Below are positions 31,858 to 40,371 of a stretch of DNA of 64,000 nucleotides, in pieces. The position numbers were made by a program, and so were the translations under genes. The stretch spans positions 62,001 to 126,000 of the forward strand of contig NZ_CP045309.1 of NCBI RefSeq assembly GCF_009671205.1. The letters run 5' to 3'. Position 1 is the first letter of the stretch; every line of letters begins with the position of its first letter. This stretch comes from Micromonospora terminaliae (GTDB lineage: Bacteria; Actinomycetota; Actinomycetes; Mycobacteriales; Micromonosporaceae). The notes beneath the pieces were generated by a model. That model saw nothing but the letters and a program-made list of their open reading frames with translations. It had not been told where the DNA came from and made no database searches.

Positions 31858-32611
31858 CCGTCAGGGTGCCCCTCAGCAGGCTGTCGCCGGAGTGGGCGGG
31901 CTTGTTGTCGAACTGTTCGGCGGAGACGTCGACCACCGAATAGGTGCGGAGGTCGACGTTCGGGGGCATCGGCAGCAACTCGTCTCCCGACGCCTTGCTC
32001 AGGGTACCCAACGAGAACATCTTCATCGTCTCGGGATCGATGAGCCAGACCTCGTAGTACCCCGGAACGCTCGGCAGATTCGCCACGTGCAGGTGCAGCT
32101 GGTTGCCGCCGAGCACCCGGGCGTCCCCCGAGGCGTCCTTCGGCGTCGACCCGAACGCGGCCAGCGGCGCGCTGGCCAGCACCGTCGGCCGGGGCGCCGG
32201 CTCGTCACCGCCGCCCAGTACGACGGCGGTACCCACCACGCCGATCAGCGCGGCGGCCGTCGCGGTGACCGCGGTGGTGGCCCAGCGTGGCCAGCGGCGG
32301 CCCCGGCGGCGAGGGCGCTCGGCCGGTGGGTCGGCGGGATCGGCCGGCCGGGGTACCCGTCGGTCGGCCAGCGCGGGCAGTTCCTCGGCGGCCCGCACCT
32401 CCGCCACGATGCCCTGCCAGACGTGCTCCGGCGGGTCGGGCAGGTCGCCCAGGCCCTGGGTGTCGGCGCCCAGCCCGGCGACGTGCCGCAGGGTCGCCAC
32501 CTCGTCCCGGCAGTGCGCGCAGGTGTCGAGGTGCGTGGTCTCACCGTCCTCGGCCTCGCTCTCACCGAGCGCCAGAAAGACCAGCCGGTCGTGGTCCAGG
32601 TGCTGCACCAT
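31853..32611 (-). CDS. RskA-like anti-sigma factor
   Basis: 252 residues from ATG 32611, with GGGAGGTGG five bases before. The N-terminal cytoplasmic part has the zinc anti-sigma motif HxxxCxxC in THLDTCAHCRDEVATL. One membrane helix (about residues 108-132, TTAVTATAAALIGVVGTAVVL) separates it from an extracellular RskA-type domain (PSVPGYYEVWLIDPETMKMFSLGTL). It should hold the co-transcribed ECF sigma factor inactive until regulated proteolysis. The start lies inside the sigma gene (50-bp overlap), which keeps the two proteins in balance. Confidence 0.9.
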   Translation of the reverse strand: MVQHLDHDRLVFLALGESEAEDGETTHLDTCAHCRDEVATLRHVAGLGADTQGLGDLPDPPEHVWQGIVAEVRAAEELPALADRRVPRPADPADPPAERPRRRGRRWPRWATTAVTATAAALIGVVGTAVVLGGGDEPAPRPTVLASAPLAAFGSTPKDASGDARVLGGNQLHLHVANLPSVPGYYEVWLIDPETMKMFSLGTLSKASGDELLPMPPNVDLRTYSVVDVSAEQFDNKPAHSGDSLLRGTLTG

Positions 32612-33167
32612 CCACCTCCCATCTGCGTCGCAGGCTCTGCATGCCGCGTCGAATGTGGCTCTTCACCGTGCCGAGCGGCACACCGGTCACGGTCGCGATC
32701 TGCTGGTGGGTTAGGTCGTCGTAGAACGCCAGCTCCAGCATCCGGCGCTGGTCGTCGGGCAGCCGGGCCAGCTCGTCGGCGACCACCAGCCGGTCGACCA
32801 CGGTGTCCGGGTCCGGCCCGGTGGGCACCGGCTCGGGCAACTGGCGGACCGTCTCGACCACCCGGGTCTCCCGGGCGGCGGCCCGGAGCCGGTCGACCAC
32901 CTTGCGCCGCCCGATCCCGAGCAGCCAGCCGACCAGCGAGCCCTTCGCCGGGTCGAACGTCTCCCGGCCGAGCCAGGCGGCGACGAACGTCGCCTGCGTC
33001 ACGTCCTCGGCGTCACTGCGGTTGACCAGCGTCGTGGTGGCCAGGTGCAGCACCGCTCTGCCGTACCGGTCGTACGCCTGGCGCAGGGCGGCCTCGTCGC
33101 CGGCACGGAACCGCGCCGCGAGGTCGTCCTCGCCCGGTGGCTCCGGTCCCTGCGGTGGCGCCGTCAC
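32562..33167 (-). CDS. ECF RNA polymerase sigma factor, SigK/SigL-like
   Basis: 201 residues if it starts at GTG 33167; the frame is open to 33365, but the upstream part looks non-coding and contains a TACAGT-type -10. Region 2 is RQAYDRYGRAVLHLATTTLV...AEDVTQATFVAAW with the following GWLLGIGRRKVVDRLRA; region 4 is LARLPDDQRRMLELAFYDDLTHQQIATVTGVPLGTVKSHIRRG. Pairing with an RskA-like anti-sigma factor places it with the SigK/SigL-type ECF group. A divergent gene pair (DUF4397 and sortase) is the likely target, see 33327-33354. Confidence 0.9.
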   Translation of the reverse strand: MTAPPQGPEPPGEDDLAARFRAGDEAALRQAYDRYGRAVLHLATTTLVNRSDAEDVTQATFVAAWLGRETFDPAKGSLVGWLLGIGRRKVVDRLRAAARETRVVETVRQLPEPVPTGPDPDTVVDRLVVADELARLPDDQRRMLELAFYDDLTHQQIATVTGVPLGTVKSHIRRGMQSLRRRWEVDGAAPGPRPAGLSGAR

Positions 33168-33283
33168 GGGGCGGCTCGCCTTCCCTGGGGCATGCCGAAC
33201 TGTAACTCCCACAGCCCTCGCCCCACTTCTCCGGTGTGTCCGTCGGTCCCCCGTCACCTCTCGCTTCGTCGAAAAGGGCCGGT

Positions 33284-33333
33284 CCGGATGCGCCGCGGGC
33301 CGGGAAAAGAAATCGGATCCGGGGCGCATCCGG
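33284..33333. repeat. inverted repeat between sigma gene and DUF4397 gene
   Basis: CCGGATGCGCC at 33284-33294 is repeated in inverse orientation at 33323-33333 (GGCGCATCCGG), 28 bases apart. The right arm overlaps the candidate ECF -35 element. It could be an operator or two facing ECF -35 elements. Confidence 0.6.
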
Positions 33334-33354
33334 CGGCGACGGGGCCGGCGTAAC
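33327..33354 (+). promoter_or_regulatory. candidate ECF sigma promoter of the DUF4397-sortase operon
   Basis: CATCC at 33327-33331, 17 bases, CGTAAC at 33349-33354. ECF promoters of the SigK type have a CATCC-like -35 and a CG-beginning -10. Start of transcription would be about 33360, giving a leader of about 48 nt with AGGAGG before the ATG at 33408. Assignment to the divergent ECF sigma is inference. Confidence 0.45.
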
Positions 33355-33407
33355 CCGTTCTGCAAGCCAGGCCTGACGAATCAGCACCAACCAGCAGGAG
33401 GCAGACA

Positions 33408-34238
33408 ATGCAGTTCGCCATGTTCCGTCGGGTCGCCGCGGGCGGCGCGGTGGCCGCCCTGACCTTCGCCGGCGTCGGCGCCGCCACGATGAGCCCGGCC
33501 TACGCCGCCTCGTCGAAGGTCTCCGTGGTCCACGGCATCCCGGACACCCCGGTCGACGTCTACGTCAACGGCAGGAAGACCCTCGACAACTTCAAGCCCG
33601 GCGACATCGCCGGCCCGCTCACCCTGCCCGAGGGGGAGTACGACATCGCCCTCACCAAGCCGGGCGAGGCGGTCGACAAGGCGATCCTCACGGTCGACGA
33701 CGCCAAGGTCCCGGGTGGGGCGAACATCAGCCTGGCCGCACACCTGAGCGCGGACGGCAAGCCGCAGATCACCCCGTTCGTCAACGACGTGTCCAAGGTG
33801 GGCGCCGGCAGGGCCCGGCTGATCGTCCGGCACACCGCCGCCGCGCCGGCCGTCGACGTACGGGCCGGGGGCAAGCCGGTCTTCGAGGACCTCACCAACC
33901 CGAAGGAGGTCAAGGCCGACGTGGCGGCCGGCACGGTCAAGGCGGACGTGGTGCTCGCCGGCACCGACACGGTCGCCATCGGTCCGGCCGACCTCAACCT
34001 GAAGGAGGGCACCGCGACGATCGTGTACGCCATCGGCTCGGCGCAGGACAAGAACCTCGAACTGGTCGCCCAGACCATCAACGGGCTGCACTCGGCCCCC
34101 GGCGGCGTGCCGAGCGGCACCGGCGGCCGGGCCGGCACCGGCGTGGACACCTGGTGGTACGTGCTGGCCGGCGCCGGCGTGCTGCTGCTGCTCGGCGGCG
34201 GAGCGCGGGTGGCCACCGCACGGGCCGGTCGCCGGTGA
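33408..34238 (+). CDS. secreted DUF4397 protein with C-terminal membrane anchor
   Basis: 276 residues, AGGAGG ahead of the ATG. A Sec signal peptide (about 1-33, ending SPAYAASS) precedes a DUF4397 domain (KVSVVHGIPDTPVDVYVNGRKTLDNFKPGD...LPEGEYDIAL and a related second half, RARLIVRHTAAAPAVDVRAGGK). A Gly-rich linker and one C-terminal helix (TWWYVLAGAGVLLLLGGGARV) followed by Arg residues resemble a sortase sorting signal, but no LPxTG-type motif precedes it. It is the first gene of an operon with the sortase and probably depends on the divergent ECF sigma factor. The domain's function is unknown. Confidence 0.88.
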   Translation: MQFAMFRRVAAGGAVAALTFAGVGAATMSPAYAASSKVSVVHGIPDTPVDVYVNGRKTLDNFKPGDIAGPLTLPEGEYDIALTKPGEAVDKAILTVDDAKVPGGANISLAAHLSADGKPQITPFVNDVSKVGAGRARLIVRHTAAAPAVDVRAGGKPVFEDLTNPKEVKADVAAGTVKADVVLAGTDTVAIGPADLNLKEGTATIVYAIGSAQDKNLELVAQTINGLHSAPGGVPSGTGGRAGTGVDTWWYVLAGAGVLLLLGGGARVATARAGRR

Positions 34239-34900
34239 CGGTCCGGCACCGCGGGGCGCTGGCGGCGATGGCCGCCGGCGCTGCCGCGCTCACCGTCGCG
34301 ACCGCGGTGGCGTGCGGGTCGCAGCCCGCCGAGGATGTCGGCGCGGGCGAAGCGGCGGCCCTGGCGAGCGTCACCCCGACGCCCACGGCCTCGGCCGCGG
34401 GTGACCCGGCGGTGCCGGTGAGCGCGGGCACCCTGCCGGCGGACGGGGCGACCGTCCCGCCGGTGCGGCTGCGCGTCCCGCCGATCGGGGTCACCGCCAC
34501 GGTCGACCCGGTCGGCATCAACGAGCGGACCGGCGAGTTCGAGATGCCGCCCAGCGTGGACCGGGTCGGCTGGTACCGCTACGGCCCGGGCCTGGAGGCC
34601 GGGACCGGCTCGGTGGTCATCGCCGGCCACGTCGACAGCGCCGACCAGGGCAGGGGGGCGTTCTTCCGGCTACGCGAGCTGGACCGAGGCGACACCCTGA
34701 CCGCCACGGGCTCGGACGGCCGGGAGCGCCGCTACCGGGTGGTGGCCCGGGAGGAGTACGCGAAGACGCGGATCCCGCTCGACCGGTACTTCGCCCGCGA
34801 CGGCAGCCCACGGCTGACCCTGATCACCTGCGGCGGCCCGTTCGACGCGAGGACCCGGCACTACCGGGACAACATCGTCGTCACGGCCGTGCCCGCGTGA
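34235..34900 (+). CDS. class F sortase-like transpeptidase
   Basis: 221 residues from GTG 34235, overlapping the DUF4397 stop by 4 bp. The N-terminal hydrophobic segment ends TAVACGSQPAED, which could be a lipobox, so it may be a lipoprotein rather than a plain membrane protein. The sortase barrel has the catalytic His in VVIAGHVDSADQG, Cys in LTLITCGGPFD and Arg in RHYRDNIVV. Coupling with a gene whose product ends in a membrane anchor suggests that its substrate is the DUF4397 protein, although that lacks a recognisable sorting motif. Class F assignment is by size and motif context. Confidence 0.88.
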   Translation: MTVRHRGALAAMAAGAAALTVATAVACGSQPAEDVGAGEAAALASVTPTPTASAAGDPAVPVSAGTLPADGATVPPVRLRVPPIGVTATVDPVGINERTGEFEMPPSVDRVGWYRYGPGLEAGTGSVVIAGHVDSADQGRGAFFRLRELDRGDTLTATGSDGRERRYRVVAREEYAKTRIPLDRYFARDGSPRLTLITCGGPFDARTRHYRDNIVVTAVPA

Positions 34901-34905
34901 GGCGT

Positions 34906-34948
34906 CCGGACCACCCGTTCCCACCCCCGTACGGGACGGGTGGTCCGG
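34906..34948 (+). terminator. terminator of the DUF4397-sortase operon
   Basis: 13-bp stem CCGGACCACCCGT with ACGGGTGGTCCGG, starting 5 bases after the sortase stop codon. Confidence 0.75.
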
Positions 34949-34985
34949 CATCCGGCGGCACGCGCGTCGGCCGTTAGGCTGAGCG

Positions 34986-36164
34986 GTGATGGCATACCTG
35001 GATCACGCGGCGACGACCCCGATGCTCGACGAGGCACTCGAGGCGTACGTCGCCACGGCCCGCGAGGTGGGCAACGCGTCGTCGCTGCACGCGGCGGGCC
35101 GGCGCGCCCGGCGGCGGGTGGAGGAGTCCCGGGAGCGGGTGGCGGCCGTGCTCGGCGCCCGCCCGTCCGAGGTGATCTTCACGGGGGGCGGCACCGAGAG
35201 CGACAACCTCGCCGTGAAGGGCATCTTCTGGGCCCGGCGCGCCGCGCGGGCCGAGCGGGTCCGGGTGGTCTCCAGCGCCGTCGAGCACCACGCCGTGCTG
35301 GACGCGGTCGACTGGCTGGCCGGGCACGAGGGCGCCGAGGTCGGGTGGCTGCCGGTCGACGCCGCCGGCCGGCTCGACCCGGAGCGCCTCCGCGCCGACC
35401 TGGCCGCGCACGGCGACCGGGTGGCCCTGGTCACCGCCATGTGGGCCAACAACGAGGTCGGCACCGTGCAGCCGGTGGCCGAGCTGGCCGCCGTTGCCGC
35501 CGAGCACGGGGTGCCGTTCCACACCGACGCGATCCAGGCGGTCGGCCAGGTGCCGGTCGACTTCGCCGCCAGCGGCGCCGCCGCGCTCACCGTCACCGGT
35601 CACAAGCTCGGCGGCCCGACCGGGGTCGGCGCGCTGCTGCTGGCCCGCGACGTGGCCGCCACGCCGGTGCTCCACGGCGGCGGCCAGGAGCGCGATGTCC
35701 GCTCCGGCACCCTCGACACCGCCGGCATCGTCGCCTTCGCGGTCGCCGTCGAGGCCGCGGTGAAGGGCCAGCAGGAGTACGCGGCCCGGGTCGCCGCGCT
35801 CCGCGACGAGCTGGTCGAACGGGTCCGGCAGGCGGTCCCCGAGGTGATCTTCAACGGCGACCCGGCCGACCGGCTCCCCGGCAACGCGCACTTCTCGTTC
35901 CCGGGCTGCGAGGGGGACGCGCTGCTGCTGCTCCTCGACGCCCAGGGCATCGCCTGCTCGACCGGCTCGGCCTGCTCGGCCGGGGTGGCGCAGCCCTCGC
36001 ACGTCCTGCTGGCGATGGGCGCCGACGACGACCGGGCCCGCTCGTCGCTGCGCTTCACCCTCGGCCACACCAGCACCAGGGCCGATGTCGACGCGCTGAT
36101 CGCGGCGCTGCCGGCGGCCGTGGAGCGGGCCCGCCGCGCGGCCGCCCTCCGCACGCCCCGCTGA
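34986..36164 (+). CDS. cysteine desulfurase (NifS/IscS type)
   Basis: 392 residues from GTG 34986. TAGGCT at 34975-34980 is five bases ahead, so the mRNA is probably leaderless; an ATG follows at 34989. The fold-type I PLP enzyme motifs are clear: [10 protein letters not shown], the PLP Lys in [18 protein letters not shown], and the catalytic Cys loop [23 protein letters not shown]. It removes sulfur from L-cysteine as enzyme-bound persulfide. The gene 37 bp downstream is mnmA, so its main client is probably tRNA 2-thiolation. Iron-sulfur assembly genes are not adjacent. Confidence 0.95.
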   Translation: MMAYLDHAATTPMLDEALEAYVATAREVGNASSLHAAGRRARRRVEESRERVAAVLGARPSEVIFTGGGTESDNLAVKGIFWARRAARAERVRVVSSAVEHHAVLDAVDWLAGHEGAEVGWLPVDAAGRLDPERLRADLAAHGDRVALVTAMWANNEVGTVQPVAELAAVAAEHGVPFHTDAIQAVGQVPVDFAASGAAALTVTGHKLGGPTGVGALLLARDVAATPVLHGGGQERDVRSGTLDTAGIVAFAVAVEAAVKGQQEYAARVAALRDELVERVRQAVPEVIFNGDPADRLPGNAHFSFPGCEGDALLLLLDAQGIACSTGSACSAGVAQPSHVLLAMGADDDRARSSLRFTLGHTSTRADVDALIAALPAAVERARRAAALRTPR

Positions 36165-36201
36165 CCCGGATACCCTCGGTGATGACGAGGGGAGCGAGCT
36201 G

Positions 36202-37275
36202 GTGAGGGTTCTGGCGGCGATGTCGGGCGGGGTGGACTCCGCCGTGGCGGCGGCGCGCGCGGTCGAGGCCGGGCACGACGTGACCGGCGTGCACCTGGCG
36301 CTGGCCCGCAACCCGCAGACCTACCGCACCGGCGCCCGGGGCTGCTGCACGCTGGAGGACTCCCGGGACGCCCGCCGTGCCGCCGACGTGCTCGGCATCC
36401 CGTTCTACGTGTGGGACATGGCCGACCGGTTCCACGAGGACGTCGTGGACGACTTCGTGGCTGAGTACGCGGCCGGCCGTACCCCGAACCCGTGCCTGCG
36501 CTGCAACGAGAAGATCAAGTTCGCCGCGGTGCTGGACCGGGCCGTGGCCCTGGGCTTCGACGCCGTGGTCACCGGCCACCACGCCCGGCTCGGCGCGGAC
36601 GGCCTGCTGCGCCGCAGCGTCGACGCGGCCAAGGACCAGTCGTACGTCCTCGCGGTGCTCACCCGCGCGCAGCTCGGCCGGTCGATCTTCCCGCTGGGCG
36701 ATTCGACCAAGGCCGAGGTGCGCGCGGAGGCCGCCCGGCGCGGCCTCGCGGTGGCCGACAAGCCGGACTCGCACGACATCTGCTTCATCGCCGACGGCGA
36801 CACCCGGGGCTTCCTGTCCCAGCGGCTCGGCGAGGCCCCCGGCGCGGTGGTGGACGCGCTGACCGGCGCGGTGGTGGGCAGCCACACCGGCGCCTACCAG
36901 TACACCGTCGGGCAGCGGCGCGGCCTGCACCTGGACCGGCCGGCACCGGACGGCCGCCCCCGCTACGTGCTCTCCATCACCCCGAAGACCAACACGGTCA
37001 CGGTCGGCCCGGCCGAGGCCCTGGAGGTCGCCGAGGTCCGGGCCGCCCGCCCGGTCTGGACCGGCGGCGCGCGCCCCGACGGGCCGATCGAGTGCGAGGT
37101 GCAGCTCCGGGCGCACGGCGACGTGGTGCCGGCCACCGTGTCGCTGCACGCCGACGAGCTGCACGCCGACCTGCGCCGCCCGGTCCGCGGGGTGGCCGCC
37201 GGGCAGGCGATCGTCGCGTACCGCCCGGACCCGGCCGGCGACGTCGTGCTCGGCTCGGCCACGATCACCGCCTGA
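36202..37275 (+). CDS. mnmA: tRNA-specific 2-thiouridylase
   Basis: 357 residues from GTG 36202. The N-terminal PP-loop [15 protein letters not shown] binds ATP. The two active-site Cys lie in [14 protein letters not shown] and [12 protein letters not shown], and [15 protein letters not shown] and [15 protein letters not shown] are typical MnmA blocks. The enzyme makes 2-thiouridine at position 34 of tRNA-Lys, -Glu and -Gln (UUN anticodons), using sulfur from a desulfurase such as the one just upstream. The C-terminal beta domain is shorter than in proteobacteria, which is normal for actinobacteria. Confidence 0.96.
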   Translation: MRVLAAMSGGVDSAVAAARAVEAGHDVTGVHLALARNPQTYRTGARGCCTLEDSRDARRAADVLGIPFYVWDMADRFHEDVVDDFVAEYAAGRTPNPCLRCNEKIKFAAVLDRAVALGFDAVVTGHHARLGADGLLRRSVDAAKDQSYVLAVLTRAQLGRSIFPLGDSTKAEVRAEAARRGLAVADKPDSHDICFIADGDTRGFLSQRLGEAPGAVVDALTGAVVGSHTGAYQYTVGQRRGLHLDRPAPDGRPRYVLSITPKTNTVTVGPAEALEVAEVRAARPVWTGGARPDGPIECEVQLRAHGDVVPATVSLHADELHADLRRPVRGVAAGQAIVAYRPDPAGDVVLGSATITA

Positions 37276-37312
37276 GCCCTCGGGGCGCGCGGGGGGTGGA
37301 TAGGCTGCGGCG

Positions 37313-38317
37313 GTGAGTGAGACGACCTGGCCGTGGGGCGTGGGAACGGCGACCGGGATCGGGTCGCTGCCCGGCACCGACGTCGCCGAGGCGCAGCGCA
37401 TCGTGCTCGGTGAGCTGCCCGACCTGCCGCACCTGCCGGAGCTGCCCGACCGCGGCCCCGGCGCCGACCTGATCGGCCGCACCGGCGGTCTCCTCGTCGA
37501 ACTGCCGGTCGAGCTGCACGCGGCCCGCTGGCGGATCGCCCCCCGTCCCGGCAAGGACCTGCGCCGCGCCCGCGACCTCATGGAACGCGACCTCGACCAG
37601 CTCGCCGAGCAGGCCGAGGACTACGCCGGCCCGGTCAAGGTCCAAGCCGCCGGCCCGTTCACCCTGGCCGCCTCGCTGGAGCTGCCGATCGGCGGCCGGC
37701 TGCTGCGCGACCCCGGCGCGGTCCGGGACCTCGCCGGCTCGCTCGGCGAGGGGCTGCGCGGGCACGTGGCGGCGGTGGCGCGGCGGCTGCCCCACGCCAC
37801 GGTGCTGCTCCAGCTCGACGAGCCGTCGCTGCCCGCCGTGCTGGCCGGCCGGGTGCCCACCGAGAGCGGCTTCGGCACCCACCGGGCCGTCGAGTCCGAG
37901 GTGGCCCGCACGCTGCTGCACGGCGTGATCGAGGCGGCCGGCGTGCCCACCGTGGTCCACTGCTGCGCCCCGGGCGTGCCGCTGGAGCTGATCCGCACCG
38001 CCGGGGCCGTCGGCGTCGCCCTCGACCTGGGGCTGGTCACCGACCTGGACCCGCTGGGTGAGGCGATCGACGCCGGGCTCGGGTTGCTGGCCGGCGCCGC
38101 TCCCGCGCTGCCGCCGCCCGCCGGCCGCGCGCCGACCTCGGCCCAGGTCGCCGACCGGGTACGCCGGATCTGGGACCAGCTCGGCTTCCCCCGCCGCCGG
38201 CTCGCCGAGCAGGTCGTGGTCACCCCCGCCTGCGGCCTGGCCGGTGCCGATCCGGCGTACGTGCGGGCGGTCCTCGCCGCCTGCCGGGACGCCGGCCGCC
38301 GGCTCGCCGAGCAGTGA
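37313..38317 (+). CDS. MetE-like methionine synthase domain protein
   Basis: 334 residues from GTG 37313 (TAGGCT six bases ahead). It corresponds only to the catalytic half of cobalamin-independent MetE. Visible zinc-site pieces are VVHCCAPG (HxC pair) and VVTPACGLAG (the late Cys). The Glu that normally follows the HxC pair by about 22 residues appears as Asp in ALDLGL. The start GVGTATGIGSLPGTDVAEA is a family hallmark. Such short homologues sit after mnmA in many actinobacteria; whether they use methylfolate, a corrinoid or another donor is not settled by sequence. Confidence 0.8.
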   Translation: MSETTWPWGVGTATGIGSLPGTDVAEAQRIVLGELPDLPHLPELPDRGPGADLIGRTGGLLVELPVELHAARWRIAPRPGKDLRRARDLMERDLDQLAEQAEDYAGPVKVQAAGPFTLAASLELPIGGRLLRDPGAVRDLAGSLGEGLRGHVAAVARRLPHATVLLQLDEPSLPAVLAGRVPTESGFGTHRAVESEVARTLLHGVIEAAGVPTVVHCCAPGVPLELIRTAGAVGVALDLGLVTDLDPLGEAIDAGLGLLAGAAPALPPPAGRAPTSAQVADRVRRIWDQLGFPRRRLAEQVVVTPACGLAGADPAYVRAVLAACRDAGRRLAEQ

Positions 38318-38353
38318 GGTTTCCTGTCGTACGCCGGGGGCAGGATGACCGGC

Positions 38354-38722
38354 ATGATTGGACAGCTGCGTTCCGTGGTGATCGACTGCCCTGATCCGCG
38401 CGCGCTGGCCGGCTTCTACGCGGAGCTGCTCGGCCTCCCGCTGATCGAGGACAACTCCGACGGCGACGACTGGGTGGTGCTCGGCAACCGGCCGGGCCAG
38501 CAGCCGCGCCTCGCCTTCCAGAAGGCGCTCGACCTGCGTGCCCCCGCGTGGCCCGACCCGGAGCGGCCGCAGCAGTTCCACCTCGACGTGACGGTCGACG
38601 ACATCGAGGCCGCCGAGAAGGCCGCGCTGGCCCTCGGCGCCCGCCGGCTGCCCGGCGAGGGGGAGGGCTTCCGGGTCTACGCCGACCCGGCCGGGCACCC
38701 GTTCTGCCTCTGCTGGGACTGA
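38354..38722 (+). CDS. VOC family (glyoxalase-like) protein
   Basis: 122 residues from ATG 38354, which has AGGA eight bases ahead; an ATG at 38345 is the alternative. It is one glyoxalase/bleomycin-resistance fold: LRSVVIDCPDPRALAGFYAELLGLPLIE, HLDVTVDDIEAAEKAALALGARRL and VYADPAGHPFCLCWD. Metal ligands of glyoxalase I are not all evident. It may be a metal-dependent isomerase or a small-molecule binder. It overlaps no neighbour and may be co-transcribed with the MetE-like gene. Confidence 0.85.
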   Translation: MIGQLRSVVIDCPDPRALAGFYAELLGLPLIEDNSDGDDWVVLGNRPGQQPRLAFQKALDLRAPAWPDPERPQQFHLDVTVDDIEAAEKAALALGARRLPGEGEGFRVYADPAGHPFCLCWD

Positions 38723-38760
38723 CCGGCCGGGGCTTGCGCGGGCGGGGCATGATCACCTGC

Positions 38761-39762
38761 GTGATCGACTCCGCCCCGCGCCGCGCGTCCGGCTCGCTCT
38801 TCGGCCTCGCCTACGGTGACGCCCTGGGCAAGCCCACCGAGTTCCTCACCGTCGCCGAGATCGTCCGCCGCTACGGCCCGGCCGGCCCGCGGGAGCTGAC
38901 CGGCGACCCGGCGCTGGTCACCGACGACACCCAGATGGCGCTCGCGGTGGCCTGGGCCCTGCACGACGCCCCGTCCCTCACGGCGGACGCGGTGGAGCCG
39001 TTGCTGCGGCGGCGGTTCCTCGACTGGGCGGTCAGCCCCGACAACAACCGCGCGCCCGGGATGACCTGTCTGCGCGCCTGCGCCGAGCTGGACCGGGGCA
39101 CCCGCTGGCAGGAGGCGACGGTCGCCGGCTCGAAGGGCTGCGGCGCCAACATGCGGGTCACCCCGGTCGGGCTGCTCGATGTCGACCTCGACACCCTGGC
39201 CGGGCTGGCCCAGCTCCAGGCCGGCCTGACCCACGGCCACCCGACCGGCCTGGCGGCCAGCGAGCTGACGGCGTACGCGGTCCGGCTGCTCCGCGACGGC
39301 GCCGCGCTGCCGGAGGTGCCCGGGCTGCTCACCGACCGGGCCCGCGAGCAGCGCACGGTCTACCGGGGCGACTGGCTCGGTGACCTGTGGCAGCGCCCGG
39401 GCGAGTCGACGCCGGGGGAGTTCATGGCCCGGGGCTGGGACGACTGCCTGCGCGTGCTCGGCCGGCTCGACGCGGCGCTGGCCCGTCCCGACGACGGCGG
39501 CGACCCGTGCCGGCTCACGGGTGAGGGCTGGATCGCGGAGGAGGCGCTGGCCACCGCCCTGCTCTGCGCGTTGCGCCACCCCGACGACCCGGTGGGTGCG
39601 CTGGCCCGGGGCGCCACCACGGCCGGCGACTCGGACTCGATCGCGGCCCTGGCCGGCGCCTTCCTGGGCGCCGCACACGGCATGGCCGCCTGGCCGGCGG
39701 AGTGGTCCACCCGCATCGAGTACGCCGACCAGCTCACCGCCCTGTCCACGCCCCTGGACTGA
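38761..39762 (+). CDS. ADP-ribosylglycohydrolase
   Basis: 333 residues from GTG 38761 (a CATGAT seven bases ahead fits a leaderless start; ATG 38749 is possible). The family motifs are present: GLAYGDALGKPTEF, ALVTDDTQMALAVAWAL with the paired Asp that bind Mg, GCGANMRVTPVGLL, and GATTAGDSDSIAALAGAFLGA with the second metal-binding DSD. The enzyme removes ADP-ribose from arginine or other acceptors (DraG/ARH-like). No ADP-ribosyltransferase gene is in the window. Confidence 0.92.
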   Translation: MIDSAPRRASGSLFGLAYGDALGKPTEFLTVAEIVRRYGPAGPRELTGDPALVTDDTQMALAVAWALHDAPSLTADAVEPLLRRRFLDWAVSPDNNRAPGMTCLRACAELDRGTRWQEATVAGSKGCGANMRVTPVGLLDVDLDTLAGLAQLQAGLTHGHPTGLAASELTAYAVRLLRDGAALPEVPGLLTDRAREQRTVYRGDWLGDLWQRPGESTPGEFMARGWDDCLRVLGRLDAALARPDDGGDPCRLTGEGWIAEEALATALLCALRHPDDPVGALARGATTAGDSDSIAALAGAFLGAAHGMAAWPAEWSTRIEYADQLTALSTPLD

Positions 39763-39782
39763 CCGGCCCGACCCCCGCCCGG

Positions 39783-40283
39783 TCAGGCGGTCAGGTGGGG
39801 GAGGCGGCGGATGCCGCGCCAGAGGTCGGGGTCGCAGGCGCCCGCGCGGTCCTCGAAGGCGGCGAGGGGCACCGGGATGGGCTCGCTGATGTCCAGGTAG
39901 CTGTCGTGGTCGGCGTCCGGGTCCCAGCTCCGGGTGGGGATCGGCAGGTGGTCGTCCCGGTTCGACTTGTCCTGGCTGGTGATCTTCAGGACGTCGGCGT
40001 CCCGGCCGTCGACCCGCAGCACGAGGCAGGGGCGCACCTTCGACCCGGTCCCGTCGGCGTAGGGCACGTCGGCCCACCAGATCTCCCCGGGCCGGGGCGC
40101 GCTCGCCGGCGCCCGCGCGGCATCGCGCGGCCGCGGCGGCGCGCCGGTCCGCCCGTCCTGGCGCCCCGCGCTCCGACCCGCCTCGGCGGACCGGTCCGCG
40201 GCCCGGCGTCGCCACTCGCCCCACAGCCAGCCGGCCGCGACACACGCCACGATCACCGCCGCCCAGAGCAGCCCGTCGCGCAT
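39783..40283 (-). CDS. membrane-anchored PemK/MazF-like protein
   Basis: 166 residues from ATG 40283 (GAGGCGGGGG ahead). An N-terminal helix (about 3-20, LLWAAVIVACVAAGWLWG) anchors it. A 45-residue basic, proline-rich linker leads to a PemK/MazF-like barrel: PRPGEIWWADVPYADGTGSKVRPCLVLRVDGRDADVLKITSQDK. The motif KVRPCLVL and the preceding GEIWWADV are typical of MazF endoribonucleases. No antitoxin gene is present on either side, which is unusual for this family, and the anchor places the domain at the inner membrane face. It may be a housekeeping RNase or a binding domain rather than a toxin. Confidence 0.78.
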   Translation of the reverse strand: MRDGLLWAAVIVACVAAGWLWGEWRRRAADRSAEAGRSAGRQDGRTGAPPRPRDAARAPASAPRPGEIWWADVPYADGTGSKVRPCLVLRVDGRDADVLKITSQDKSNRDDHLPIPTRSWDPDADHDSYLDISEPIPVPLAAFEDRAGACDPDLWRGIRRLPHLTA

Positions 40284-40371
40284 CCGTACCCCCGCCTCTC
40301 GCCCGTGCCGGCCGACCAACGCCCGGCGATCGTCCCACGGCGCCCACCCCCAGCCCTCGGGCCGGGCCGGT

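Noticed and set aside
34142..34238. Classical LPxTG sorting signal in the DUF4397 protein
   Set aside because: The terminal helix and Arg tail are present, but the preceding residues (GTGGRAGTGVDTWWY) contain no LPxTG or LAxTG motif.
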